Source: Intoshia linei (taxonomy: Eukaryota > Orthonectida > Rhopaluridae). From it: a stretch of DNA of 64,000 bases. A program made the translations under genes and the position numbers. The stretch lies in assembly GCA_001642005.1 (NCBI GenBank), contig LWCA01000024.1, forward strand, positions 1-64,000, written 5' to 3'. Below, in pieces: positions 1-9,114 of the stretch. The notes beneath the pieces are model-generated. The model was not told where the DNA came from and did not search any database. It worked only from the letters and a program-made list of their open reading frames with translations. How positions within the stretch are numbered: the stretch's first letter is position 1; every line of letters begins with the position of its first letter.

Positions 1-219
1 AATCTTTTCCGTTAATTAGCCTGAAAGCTGTCAAAATTTTGTTACCATTTTCTTTTTCATGGTTTTGGGTAAACAGGCTTTTCGGCATTAACTGAAATCA
101 AATCCAAAAAGCGAGAAAGACTTGTCAGAATTGATGATGAAATGCGAGTTTGCTTGTCGTCTTTGAACCCTCGATGGAATTTAATTTGTTTTCGGAAGCA
201 AGCTCATTTGTCACTTTGA
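1..219 (+). pseudogene. hAT transposase C-terminal remnant
   Basis: Positions 73-219 read as an open frame of 48 codons plus stop containing GFSALTEIKSKKRERL and RVCLSSLNPRW, typical of the C-terminal dimerisation end of ZBED/SPIN-like hAT transposases. Just upstream (from 21) another frame reads LKAVKILLPFSFS, which belongs before it in this family, so at least one frameshift separates the two parts and the gene is broken. The gene's 5' part lies outside the window. A hAT-like end (GAGAAACACTG, to 418) follows about 200 bp downstream, consistent with the right end of the same element. Confidence 0.7.
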
Positions 220-381
220 AAAAATTTATATTATTGTTGCTTTTGATTTTCGGTCCAGTTTCCTTCTGTTTTTACTTTAATCTTAAAGGGTGGCAACGTC
301 ATTGTTGATTATTATACATCATTTAATAATTTTTTATGAAATATTTGCTTGATGATGTGTCGCGTATTTTTCTAATGTAAA

Positions 382-418
382 GAGTGTGTCGCAGCTCAAG
401 AAAGTTTGAGAAACACTG
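382..418 (+). mobile_element. hAT element terminal end
   Basis: The stretch ends in AGTTTGAGAAACACTG, the complement of CAGTGTTTCTCAAACT, a common hAT terminal inverted repeat. It follows the decayed transposase at the window edge. The left end is not in the window, so target-site duplication cannot be tested. A similar end (GTTGAGAAACACTG) occurs near 44199-44212. Confidence 0.55.
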
Positions 419-644
419 CTTTATTCACTTTGATGCTGAATTAATTACATGACTGTAATATACTCAAATCTGACTTCTCACCTCTATTAAATTAAAATTA
501 ACAATTATTTTGAGTATGCATTAAATTTGGTGCTTATAATAAACTCAAAATAAACAATGTAAAACTTATAAACGACGTAGGGTACGTTTTATTGTCAATT
601 ATTTAACCAATCATTTTAAACGTGGTCCTTTGGACCCTCATGGA
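419..644. other. AT-rich spacer without recognised feature
   Basis: Between the hAT end and the stop codon of the next gene no reading frame, RNA gene or repeat could be recognised. Confidence 0.5.
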
Positions 645-2102
645 TCATAGAAATTTTTTGCGACGACCGTAAAAAACGGTTGCCATCTGATATAAAAAAT
701 GAATATATACCCTAATTTGTTGAATAATGGTATTAAGAGGTTCAATTTGATATACTTTGCATGATTGGATATATTTGGTTAAAATTTGTTGAGTAGTGAA
801 ACCTGCATAAATAACGTGAAATTGAAATAAATAAAATACATTTTTTCGGCCAGTAATTGTCATTGTGCAAGTCATTATTAATACCATAACTGCTAATATC
901 AAAAGATACTTTTTTCTTACAATGTAAATCAGTATTACGATGCTGTATACGAGATGTACAACTGTAAATAGGTTTAACTGTTAATTTATTCAAATCACCC
1001 ATATACCTCTTGCATAAAGTTGAGAGATTATTGGTTTGGTTGATGTAAATAAACGTTAATAGTGGTTTAATGAGAAGAGTATTAATATTCGTATATTGAT
1101 AGAAGGAAAATCTAGTAAAGTAAAATATTTTGGCATTATTATGGAATAAATCGGTAGTCAAAATTGAACTTTCCATTTTAAATGAATTTGAAAATAATTT
1201 AAATTGTTGAGTTTGGTTGATTGAATAAACTCTAATTGAAACAAGTATAATAACGATACAGTCGACCAAATTGTAGTAATTTATAGTAATTTTTTTTATT
1301 TTGTACAAAACATAATTAATTCTTGAATTTGTTGAATCAAGACTATTCATCAAAAATTTACATTTATATTTACAATAAATATATTTTTTGGCTACAATAA
1401 TATTTTTGGTGATAATCAGCATTGTATAATGAATAGTCATAAAAATGATCAAAATACGTTGAGATTGGTCGGACCGATTGAACAAAATGGCTAATTGTCT
1501 ACAAATGGTATTTCCTTTACGTGGAAATATTTTATAATACTCGTACAAACTAGTATGCTTAAAAAAACGCAAAATATCGGAATTTGTTCTATTGAGAAGA
1601 TGGTAATAATAATGTATTATAGGTTGGTTTAAATTTGTAGAAACGTTTGAAGATTTTTGTTTATCAATATATTCTTCAATTTGAATAACTTTAGAAAAAA
1701 AATTGACTACATTATCTTTAAAGGTTGCGTCGTTCATTAATGGGAGAAATTTATCTAGTCCACTTTGGACTAAATAACTCTTTAAATGTTTAGTTATGGA
1801 CGATAACATCATCATATTATCCTGAAATTTTTCAATTTGATTCACAATTGAATATATATAAATGGCTATATCTATAAAAATGATACAATCGGGTAAATTG
1901 GGTTATAAATACCTTTGTCGTCTTTTCCAAAATCAATGTTATTTAGCGTTTGATAGAATAGCTTTAAGATGGAAAAAATTGGAAAGTTCACATCTACATT
2001 GGATGTTGAATTCAACAAAGTAGATTCTGTACACGATTCAGAGCTTTGTTTCAATACTTGACACGTACAAGTGGCGTTATGTTTCAAATTTAAATGTATC
2101 AT
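645..2102 (-). CDS. Polytopic membrane protein, unrecognised (possibly polycystin/TRP-like)
   Basis: Three exons on the minus strand, 2102-1913, 1871-921 and 892-645, join in phase through introns of 41 and 28 nt (GT-AG) to give about 462 aa. The N-terminal ~200 residues are soluble and lack a clear signal peptide; the remainder has several hydrophobic segments (around RILIIFMTIHYTMLIITKN, LVDCIVIILVSIRVY, SVMVLIMTCTMTIT). The order of an SxxNLVDCIVI-like segment followed by a basic segment and NNLSTLCKRYMGDL faintly recalls polycystin/TRP channels, but no pore signature is evident, so this is only a guess. The reading frame is open through both splices, which supports a real gene; more upstream exons cannot be excluded. 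Confidence 0.5.
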
Positions 2103-3011
2103 GTTTCACTGTGTAAAATCAATTTTATTCTTTTTGAACAATTCCAGTTGGAATTTGAGATTATTTTAAAACCAACAAGTGTACAAAATTTGAAACTTTA
2201 CAATTTATTGATTAACAAACATTGAAAAATAGTTAAAAAACTGATAAATCACGTGTCCAAAACAATGCAACTTTCAATATAAATTACATAATAAAGTTTA
2301 TTTAATTCACTTTAAATTGATAAATTTACTTTTATTTTCGCTCAAAATTAAGAGGTAAATTTGATTTAATTTTATTTATATTTTATTGTATTTTGATTTA
2401 ATTTGTCATTTTTTACATTACAAGTTATTATTCATTATTTATATATTATTTTGGTTACTTTAAATACATTTTAATAAATAAATTAAATTAAAGTTTTCAA
2501 ATTGAGAATTTCAAAAATTATTTTCAATACAATAATTAGTTTGTGTGTTAAATGCAAATTATCAAGTTAATAGCATTGGGAAGTGACTAAAGGCTATATG
2601 ACACTACGCATCTTTTGTGAAATTTTCGGGTGACCTCGAACTGGTAGACTATACTTTTTGAATAAGCATTACTGTCTTAAATCTTGTCAAAGATTATCAG
2701 GGCTGTGGAGATGGAGAGATATACCAGCATTGAACACACTGGGTCTATTATTATAAACTTATGGGTGATGTTCAAAACATTTTGATATGATGGTACGAAA
2801 ATATTAAAGCTCAATAAAAAATATTTAATCTGCTGGATTAACCAATATATACTCATTTTTTTTAAAATTGTGTATGTGAGTATGTGCCCGGTCCTCTAGA
2901 TTTCCATTGTCCTGCTTGTACTATATTAAAAACATCAAAAAAATTTTATCTCACTCCTGAAATTGACTCATCAAATTGAAACTTAAATTTTGCATAGATC
3001 AAAGTTTTAAA
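2103..3011. other. Divergent intergenic region between membrane protein gene and SPS2
   Basis: About 900 bp of AT-rich DNA between two divergently transcribed genes. At 2699 a CAGGGCTGTGGAGATGG motif resembles a hAT-type terminal repeat. No coding exon was found. The promoters of both genes presumably lie here. Confidence 0.45.
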
Positions 3012-4775
3012 ATGGGAAAAGCGAAATCTGAAAAAAAGGAAACAGTAAAAACAGACAAACCCAAGTCAGACATTAAAAAGGACGCCAATATTATCGATGA
3101 AAATAAAAAGGAATCTATTATCGAAGAAAAAATTTCCGTTGTCGAGGAAATTATCAAAAAAAATGTTTTACATACCCCGACAGCAGTGAAATGTGGTGAT
3201 TCAATAGGAAATCGTGGATTACTATATGGCATAAATTCATTGGATCAATTTGATCCTACAGTTTATGGATTGTCTCCAAAATTTTGTCTTACAGACTTTA
3301 CCGATTTAAAAGGTTGAGGGTGTAAGGTTCCCCAAAAGGTTTTGCTAGAGCTTTTGGAGGGCCTTCAAATCGATAATGAATCTGAAGCAAAAATTGAAGA
3401 CGACCAGAGTAATACCATATCAGAGGATAAAGATAAATTAATGGGTAAAATGTAATTTGATGTGATTAATTTTTATTATGTAGGAATTGGACTAGACTGT
3501 TGTGTTACAAAAATTCGAGATTCGGATCTTTTATTAGTTCAAACTACCGATTTTTTTTATCCATTAGTTGATGATCCTTATTTAATGGTATTTAAAGATT
3601 TCTAATTCATTAATGTAAATCAATTTAGGGGAAAATAACTTGTGCCAATGTTTTGTCGGATTTATATGCGTTGGGTGTTACTATATGTGATAATATGCTG
3701 ATGCTTTTAGGAGTATACCTGTGTGTTTAATGTCAATTGCATGTTTTTAGATATGTTCGGCGTTTTCAGAAACAGAAAGAAAGACAGTTGTCAAGTTGAT
3801 AATTAAAGGATTTAGGGTAATTAATACACTGCATGTTTTTATTTTTTAGGATCAAGCTAAACTTGCTGGAACTCGCATAAATGGAGGACAGACAGTATTT
3901 ATTGTTTGATATACTGGATAGTATTTTTTAGATTGTTAATCCTTGGATGACTATTGGAGGAACAGCTACAACTGTGTGTAAACCAACTGAAATTATCAAG
4001 TATTTTATATTTTAATGTTTATTAATTTGAACAATATTATAGTCCAAACCAAGCTGTAGTAGGAGATGTTTTAGGTATCTTAATTTATATTTATTTTACT
4101 TTCAGTCTTAACGAAACCACTGGGAGTGCAAGTCGCTGTTAATGCGTATAGATGGCTTTACAACCCTGAAAGAAGCGCTCGTTTAAAATTAGTTGTTACA
4201 GAGGACGATGTTAGATTGGCTTATTACCGTGCATGTGACATGATGGCTCGATTAAACCGACCTGGTATATCGATAAAGTTCAGAATACTCACTAATTATT
4301 ATATTTTTAGCCGCAAGGTTAATGCATAAATATAATGCTCATGGCGCGACAGATGTAACTGGCTTTGGTATACTTGGACATGCCAATAATTTGGCTAATA
4401 TACAAGCTAATCCAGTATCGTTTGTAATACACAATTTACCAATTATTAATAAAATGTCGGTTGTGAGCAAAGCTTGCGGAAATGCGTTCGGTTTATTGAC
4501 AGGAACCTCTTCGGAAACTTCTGGTAATGTTATATTTTTCTTATATCATGTATAGGCGGATTGCTCATCATTATGCAACGAGAACAAGCTACATTGTTTT
4601 GTAAAGAATTTGAAAAGATTGAAGGTTGTCCTGCTTGGATCGTTGGTGTTGTAGAAAAAGGTGATAGAACCGCAAGAATTATTGAAAAACCCCGCATAAT
4701 AACAGTAGTGTATATATTATTTTTTACAATATTTATTAGGTTCCCGCTAAAGAAGTATCTGGTAAACTCTGGTAG
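3012..4775 (+). CDS. SEPHS2: Selenophosphate synthetase 2 (selenoprotein, UGA=Sec)
   Basis: Makes selenophosphate from selenide and ATP, the selenium donor for selenocysteine-tRNA synthesis. Eleven exons (3012-3444, 3484-3587, 3629-3712, 3751-3816, 3850-3894, 3932-3999, 4043-4074, 4106-4264, 4311-4523, 4556-4707, 4740-4775) join in phase through introns of 31-46 nt to about 463 aa. The catalytic loop reads [18 protein letters not shown]; the TGA at 3315-3317 is exactly where SPS2 proteins carry Sec (Cys in SPS-Cys forms), and homology continues without a break: [33 protein letters not shown] and [16 protein letters not shown] are family hallmarks. The start at 3012 is the ATG of MGKAKSEKK; a Lys-rich N-terminal extension of about 40 residues precedes the domain, putting Sec at codon 102. 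A conventional gene caller would stop at the UGA and miss or split this gene. A SECIS-like structure lies in the 3' UTR. Confidence 0.95.
3315..3317 (+). other. In-frame UGA read as selenocysteine
   Basis: TGA between GGT and GGG-TGT-AAG encodes position U of the motif LKG-U-GCKVP. The reading frame and SPS homology continue directly downstream in the same exon, so this is recoding rather than a frameshift or a real stop. Confidence 0.92.
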
Positions 4776-4811
4776 TATGATTTGTATCGATTTTTTTTAA
4801 TTTGATTTCAT

Positions 4812-4864
4812 AAAACATGATATTTTCAGTTTCAAAATTGTATAAACTGTAAATTGACAATAAA
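4812..4864 (+). promoter_or_regulatory. SECIS element candidate and polyadenylation signal
   Basis: About 40 nt after the SPS2 stop, ATGA (4817-4820) and TTGAC (4854-4858) can form the non-Watson-Crick UGA/GA quartet. Between them CAGTTT pairs with AAACTG, and a lower ATTT/AAAT helix is separated from it by a U-U mismatch. The apical loop begins CAAAA, giving the unpaired AA about 13 nt after ATGA, as in eukaryotic SECIS elements. AATAAA follows at 4859-4864. The structure was folded by eye only. Confidence 0.75.
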
Positions 4865-5782
4865 TGATTTTATTTTATCTTAAAAAATATTTTTGTCGGA
4901 AATTTTTAACCTTTATTTTAGCTATTGAATTTAAATTGTATTTAAGGACATTGTACATTTTTTTTAATTGCCAAATATAGATACAGTCAAATCTTTATAA
5001 TCTGAACTGTCTGATTTACTAATTGACTAATTTACACTTAACTTATAAAAAATGGCCACTACTAAGTCAAAAATTAATTTACGAATGTCGAATATTAAAA
5101 ATGTGAGGCTTTTATTACAAATAATTTGGCGATATCAACCCACTTATTTATTTCAAGTAGTCTTTTTTACTGTTAATTAACACATCAGGTGTATTGACAT
5201 TATGTTGGCCATGGAATGTAATACCGTGTGCTTAGAAATTAATGTTAAATTTACTATCGAAAAAAACAACCATATTTTTAAGTGCTTAACTGTATTTGGA
5301 TTCGTAAATGTTGATTTTGTGTTTTTATCAGACTAGTTACTCGATTTTTCTGCTTTGAATATTTATTTTCGTCAAATAAAATTAATCATTCAATTCTGTA
5401 CAATGGCTTATTTTTGATTGTTAGGTGGTCTGGAACTTTGTAGGTTTGGATCTGGTAATGGGAGTTTCCAATGCATATTAAAAATGAACGAGTATTAAAT
5501 GTATAATTATCACTAGGTTGAATGTTATGTCTTACGTACAAACAGCACCTAGATCTGCCGTGGGCGGACATTTTTATTCTACCAAAAAAATAAATTCTAA
5601 ATAAATAAAATGTTCATATAAATGTTTTAATGTAATACTGATTTCCACATTTTTTATAATCGCAACTCTAATGTATAACAGAGTCTAGATTTACAACCTG
5701 AGTATATCAAACGGTCATTCATGTAGGGTAGAATTTAGAAAATTATAATATAAATTTTACGATCTGATGACTTTAACAGTAT
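4865..5782. other. Intergenic, with repeat fragments
   Basis: No gene seen. Near 4982 the sequence TACAGTCAAATCTTTATAATC resembles a pogo/Tc1-type terminal repeat with a TA flank, but no matching right end was found. At 5527-5620 lies a copy of the GTAC-palindrome repeat family (see separate entry). Confidence 0.4.
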
Positions 5783-5998
5783 TTAATTTGCGTTTTGTTT
5801 AGGTTTTTGAGGTTTAATTTGATTTTCAACTAAATTTATATAATCATCCGTTTCCATTACATCCGGCTCGATGTTTTCATGACATATAAAATGAATTTTG
5901 GTATTCATTTCAATTGTAATATATTTGATTGGATTATCTTGCATATCTTGTAAGCAGTACAAGCAAGTATACAACCAACAGTATGCCCTGTCTTCTAA
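5783..5998 (-). pseudogene. Relic of EGFR-like kinase C-terminal region
   Basis: Reading leftwards, AYCWL...DMQDNPIKYITIEM, TKIHFICHENIEPDVME and TDDYINLVENQIKPQKP align with the tail of the kinase gene at 9115-13371 (RCWI...DMQNDPTKFLRIEV, TKIDFFSPENIDDDVME, ADDYMALLINQVKPKKP). Between the CW and DMQ landmarks it has about 9 residues where the intact gene has 18, so an internal deletion is apparent, and the kinase core upstream is missing. It has the same orientation as the intact gene and sits about 3 kb past its 3' end, which suggests a tandem duplication that mostly decayed. Confidence 0.75.
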
Positions 5999-6568
5999 AA
6001 AGGGGCCCTAATTCTTTTTATCGCTTCGCTTAAAACTTTAAAGTGTCTCCGGCCTTTGCTTAGTCCACAGCCACGAAGTGGCTTAAGAACTTTTTCTAAA
6101 CCAAAAATAATTAAGAATGAATTTCGGAATTGTTTGGCTCAACCTCGTTTGAATGCGCTCTTTTTAATGTCAATTGAGAATGAGATTTTGAAAATATTAG
6201 TTTTGATAATGTCATCTTTTATTTTTGTCAGAAAAAAATGAGAAAACAACATTTGTGTAGAATTGTCAAAATTTTTTTGGGACTGCATAGTGCATATTTT
6301 CAAATGAAAAAGTAAACTTTGTTGATTAATTAATGTAAGTAGATTTTTGTAAAAGAAATAAATACTAATACTTCCCACATTATATATATTTACTAATACA
6401 TATAACTTATATGACGTAAATATGAATTTAAAATGACAAATCGAATAGATATCTTTAAATATTTTTATTCAGAACTATTCTTAATATTACAAAAATGAAC
6501 ATATTATTTGATACGTGATACCCTAATGTAAATATTCGTTATTTGTTTGCATTTACACTTTAATTGAA
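5999..6568. other. Spacer between kinase relic and secreted-protein gene
   Basis: No coding homology recognised. Short frames are present but lack family features. This stretch probably carries the promoter of the gene at 6569. Confidence 0.4.
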
Positions 6569-7279
6569 ATGAAATTTTTAAATTTTTCTTTAATCTGCTA
6601 TATAGTATTTTATGAAAGCTGTGCCATAACAAGAAATGAATCAAGCGATAATTCATACTCAATAATATATCCATCAAAGTTAAAACTTTGGTTATACGAT
6701 GCATTTAATCATTTTTTATTTCAAATTGCAAAAGAAATTGATTGGAAAAGATTAACCAATGAAATAATTAATGAATTGAATTATCAAGATTTGTATAAAT
6801 TGATTACGCCAAAAATCAAAGACCATGTATTGAAATTATTGAATCATTCTTATGCGGTTAGATATAGCAAAATTTTAAAAAAAATTGACAAATCACGTTT
6901 GAATATTTCAATAATGACAAATAATAAATTGTTGTCAACAGTAAAATCTGATATTCTCTCGATTGTTAATGATATAATTCATAAATCAAAATTATTTGAA
7001 GAAAGTCATCACATTTTAATCAATAAAAAGAAAACAGCTCTCAGTTTATGGAGACGATTGGGTGACAAGGAAAAATTGAAATTGATTGATATGGCTTCTC
7101 AAATCGTGGCAAGGAAAACTGGTGTCTCAAAAATATTTATAAGAGCTGGAATTTCTTATGTTATGGACTTATATAAAATGCAAAGCGGTAATCCTGGAAA
7201 AGTTGTGGAAGGAATTGGTAAATTTTTATTGAAGGCTAATCCAATTGGTGCTATAGTGAATTTATTCCACCCTTTTTAA
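6569..7279 (+). CDS. Secreted alpha-helical protein, unknown family
   Basis: A single-exon frame of 236 aa begins with MKFLNFSLICYIVFYESCA, a good signal peptide with likely cleavage after SCA. The mature part is Lys/Ile/Leu-rich with predicted helices (DWKRLTNEIINELNYQDLYKL, SLWRRLGDKEKLKLIDMASQIV) and a Gly-containing C-terminus ending IGAIVNLFHPF. It has no cysteine after the signal peptide and no recognised domain. The frame has a codon-like pattern and an ATG start followed by a plausible AATAAA (7301) 3' signal. It lies between the EGFR relic and the EGFR gene, on the opposite strand. It may be a lineage-specific secreted factor; function is unknown. Confidence 0.65.
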   Translation: MKFLNFSLICYIVFYESCAITRNESSDNSYSIIYPSKLKLWLYDAFNHFLFQIAKEIDWKRLTNEIINELNYQDLYKLITPKIKDHVLKLLNHSYAVRYSKILKKIDKSRLNISIMTNNKLLSTVKSDILSIVNDIIHKSKLFEESHHILINKKKTALSLWRRLGDKEKLKLIDMASQIVARKTGVSKIFIRAGISYVMDLYKMQSGNPGKVVEGIGKFLLKANPIGAIVNLFHPF

Positions 7280-7618
7280 ATTAATTGAAATTATTCTTTA
7301 AATAAATTTTTTTTAAATTATTGTGACATATGATACCAGATTCTGATGACCAGAGTTGTCGAATGTGATTTTATTGCGTCTCCACGGCTGTTGCATTATT
7401 ATGTAACATGAAGCTATGCATCGTAATATTTATTATTTCATAAAAAAAAATTTCGCTACTCCTAAAATTCGTACTCATTTTATATCGTCATGGGTCTCCT
7501 GGTTTAAGAAAATATTATCTTTAAATCGATCTCAATATGTTAGCCACGTTTAAAGGCTCAAACGATATTGAAACGGTAAGATAGATAAACTTTAATTATT
7601 CTTTACGAATCCCTAGAT

Positions 7619-7900
7619 CAGTGGTTCTCAAAGTGATCCACAAGAAATTCTAGGTGGTCACCAAGAAAAATTTTAAATAAAATGAAGATAACCTTTTTTT
7701 AACAATAATATAAAATGATAATATTATTCATTATTGATCATCTATTATTATTAGTTAACATAAACATTATTTTGTGAAAATTTACTAAATAACATGAATA
7801 ATTTTATAACTGATAAATAATTACTGAATAATCTATGAACGATTTAACTTATTTAGATAGTAGTTCCCAGAACCGAACCTAGCAAGCTCGTGGTTACTAC
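7619..7900 (+). mobile_element. hAT-type MITE, family with CAGTGGTTCTCAAAGTG end
   Basis: Starts CAGTGGTTCTCAAAGTGATCC, a classic hAT terminal repeat, after the octamer CCCTAGAT. The same sequence recurs inverted at about 47890-48172 (ending TGGTTTCCAAAGTGG on the complement), including the internal GTGGTCCACAAGAAA and the GAACC(G/T)AACC segment. The right side here merges into a TIR-family fragment at about 7905, so the right terminus is lost. Confidence 0.65.
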
Positions 7901-7904
7901 TAAA

Positions 7905-8440
7905 ATGAAAAATAATTTTTAATATATTATCAACCAACATTTTTCAATTATTTCGATTAAAATAAAAATTACAAATGTAAATAAATGTATTGATCCTACA
8001 ATTTCAAAAAAAATGTGCATTGAACGTCTTCACATTTCCAATAAAGAAATATGGGTGAAAATCTATAATTTATTCCTTTGGAATTTTTTTCATTGCTACG
8101 CAATTTTTAAATTTCAAATTTTGATTTTCAAAACATTTTGTAAAAAATTTAAATTTAAACTACAACAACGAAACTAAAATTAATACAACTTTGTTATTAT
8201 CATTTTTATATTTATTACAATCCTTTGCAATTTTTGTAAAATTCGACTGAATGTTTATAAAGTGAAGATTCGGTTAATTATTAATACATAATTGGTATTT
8301 TTAAGTATTTATTAAATTGGTAATGAATATATATCATTACATTGAAAATGACAAAATAGGTTTTTATTATTTTATTTTTTCTAGAATTTACGCTATTTAT
8401 GACAATTTTTAGGATTGGACTGTTTTTACTTTATTTTTAA
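7905..8440 (+). repeat. CCCTTACTT-TIR family, right-half fragment with internal extension
   Basis: Matches other copies over AATGAAAAATAATTTTTAAT, the CTACAATTTCAAAAAAAATG segment, and the CATTGCTACGCAATTT segment, then continues into a segment (about 8270-8440) shared with the inverted copy at 38440-38640 that is absent from the shorter copy at 55671-57396. It therefore represents a longer version of the family. No terminal repeat is preserved at either side. Confidence 0.65.
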
Positions 8441-8609
8441 TATTAGATACACATTCTGTTTATAAATTAAAAAAATGGGATAAAAATTGTTTTTAGAATT
8501 CTTTACGCAAATGTTAACAAACAAAAATTAAGATAGAATAATTCACTTTAAAGTAAAAAGTAATGTGATATGATGGTTTCAACTGAAACAAATTTGAGAG
8601 CTATTCATT

Positions 8610-8760
8610 AAAAAGATTGATAATAGTGAATAGTAGGATTTTTAAATTAGATTTTCAACGTGAATTTATTTTTGAAGTATAATAAAAATGTGATCTCGGC
8701 AGAGATAGGTCCTGTTTGTACGTAGTACATAACAGTCAACCTAGTCTGATATAAAATTAT
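8610..8760 (-). repeat. GTAC-palindrome repeat family, inverted copy
   Basis: The complement reads CTGTTATGTACTACGTACAA followed by ACAGGACCTATCTCTGCCG and an AT-rich body; it matches 25795-25925 along about 130 bp, including GATTGATAATAGTGAATAGTA at the far end. Confidence 0.6.
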
Positions 8761-9114
8761 ACAAAGTTGAGTTTTGATTTTGATTAAATAACAATTTTAA
8801 GTTATAGTTCGCAACATCTATTATGCTCTTGATTTTCTGCATCCTTACTAATTGAAGTGAACCTTTATTCCGGTCGTGTTTGTTTCGATGCTGCATATAT
8901 ACAAATCATAAACAATTTGAAACTATTTTTAACTTTACTTTTACTGTTACCTTTTAAAAATTTTCCATTTTAGCTACTTTTAGAAAACGCACCATTAGAA
9001 AAAAGTAACTGTCAAAAACCCGTACAACAGAAAATATAAACTAAACGAATTTCAAGAAATTTATTAAGTAGTGTTATAAAATGTTAATTTATACACGATA
9101 TTTATACAACAAAA

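Larger units (their letters stand above)
7280..9114. other. Repeat-filled intergenic region
   Basis: Holds a hAT-type MITE (from 7619), a long-form fragment of the CCTTACTT-TIR family (about 7905-8440) and an inverted copy of the GTAC-palindrome family (about 8610-8760). No host gene seen. Confidence 0.6.

Noticed and set aside
3012-3317. A short stand-alone protein ending at the TGA
   Set aside because: SPS homology continues through and after the TGA, and a SECIS-like element is present.
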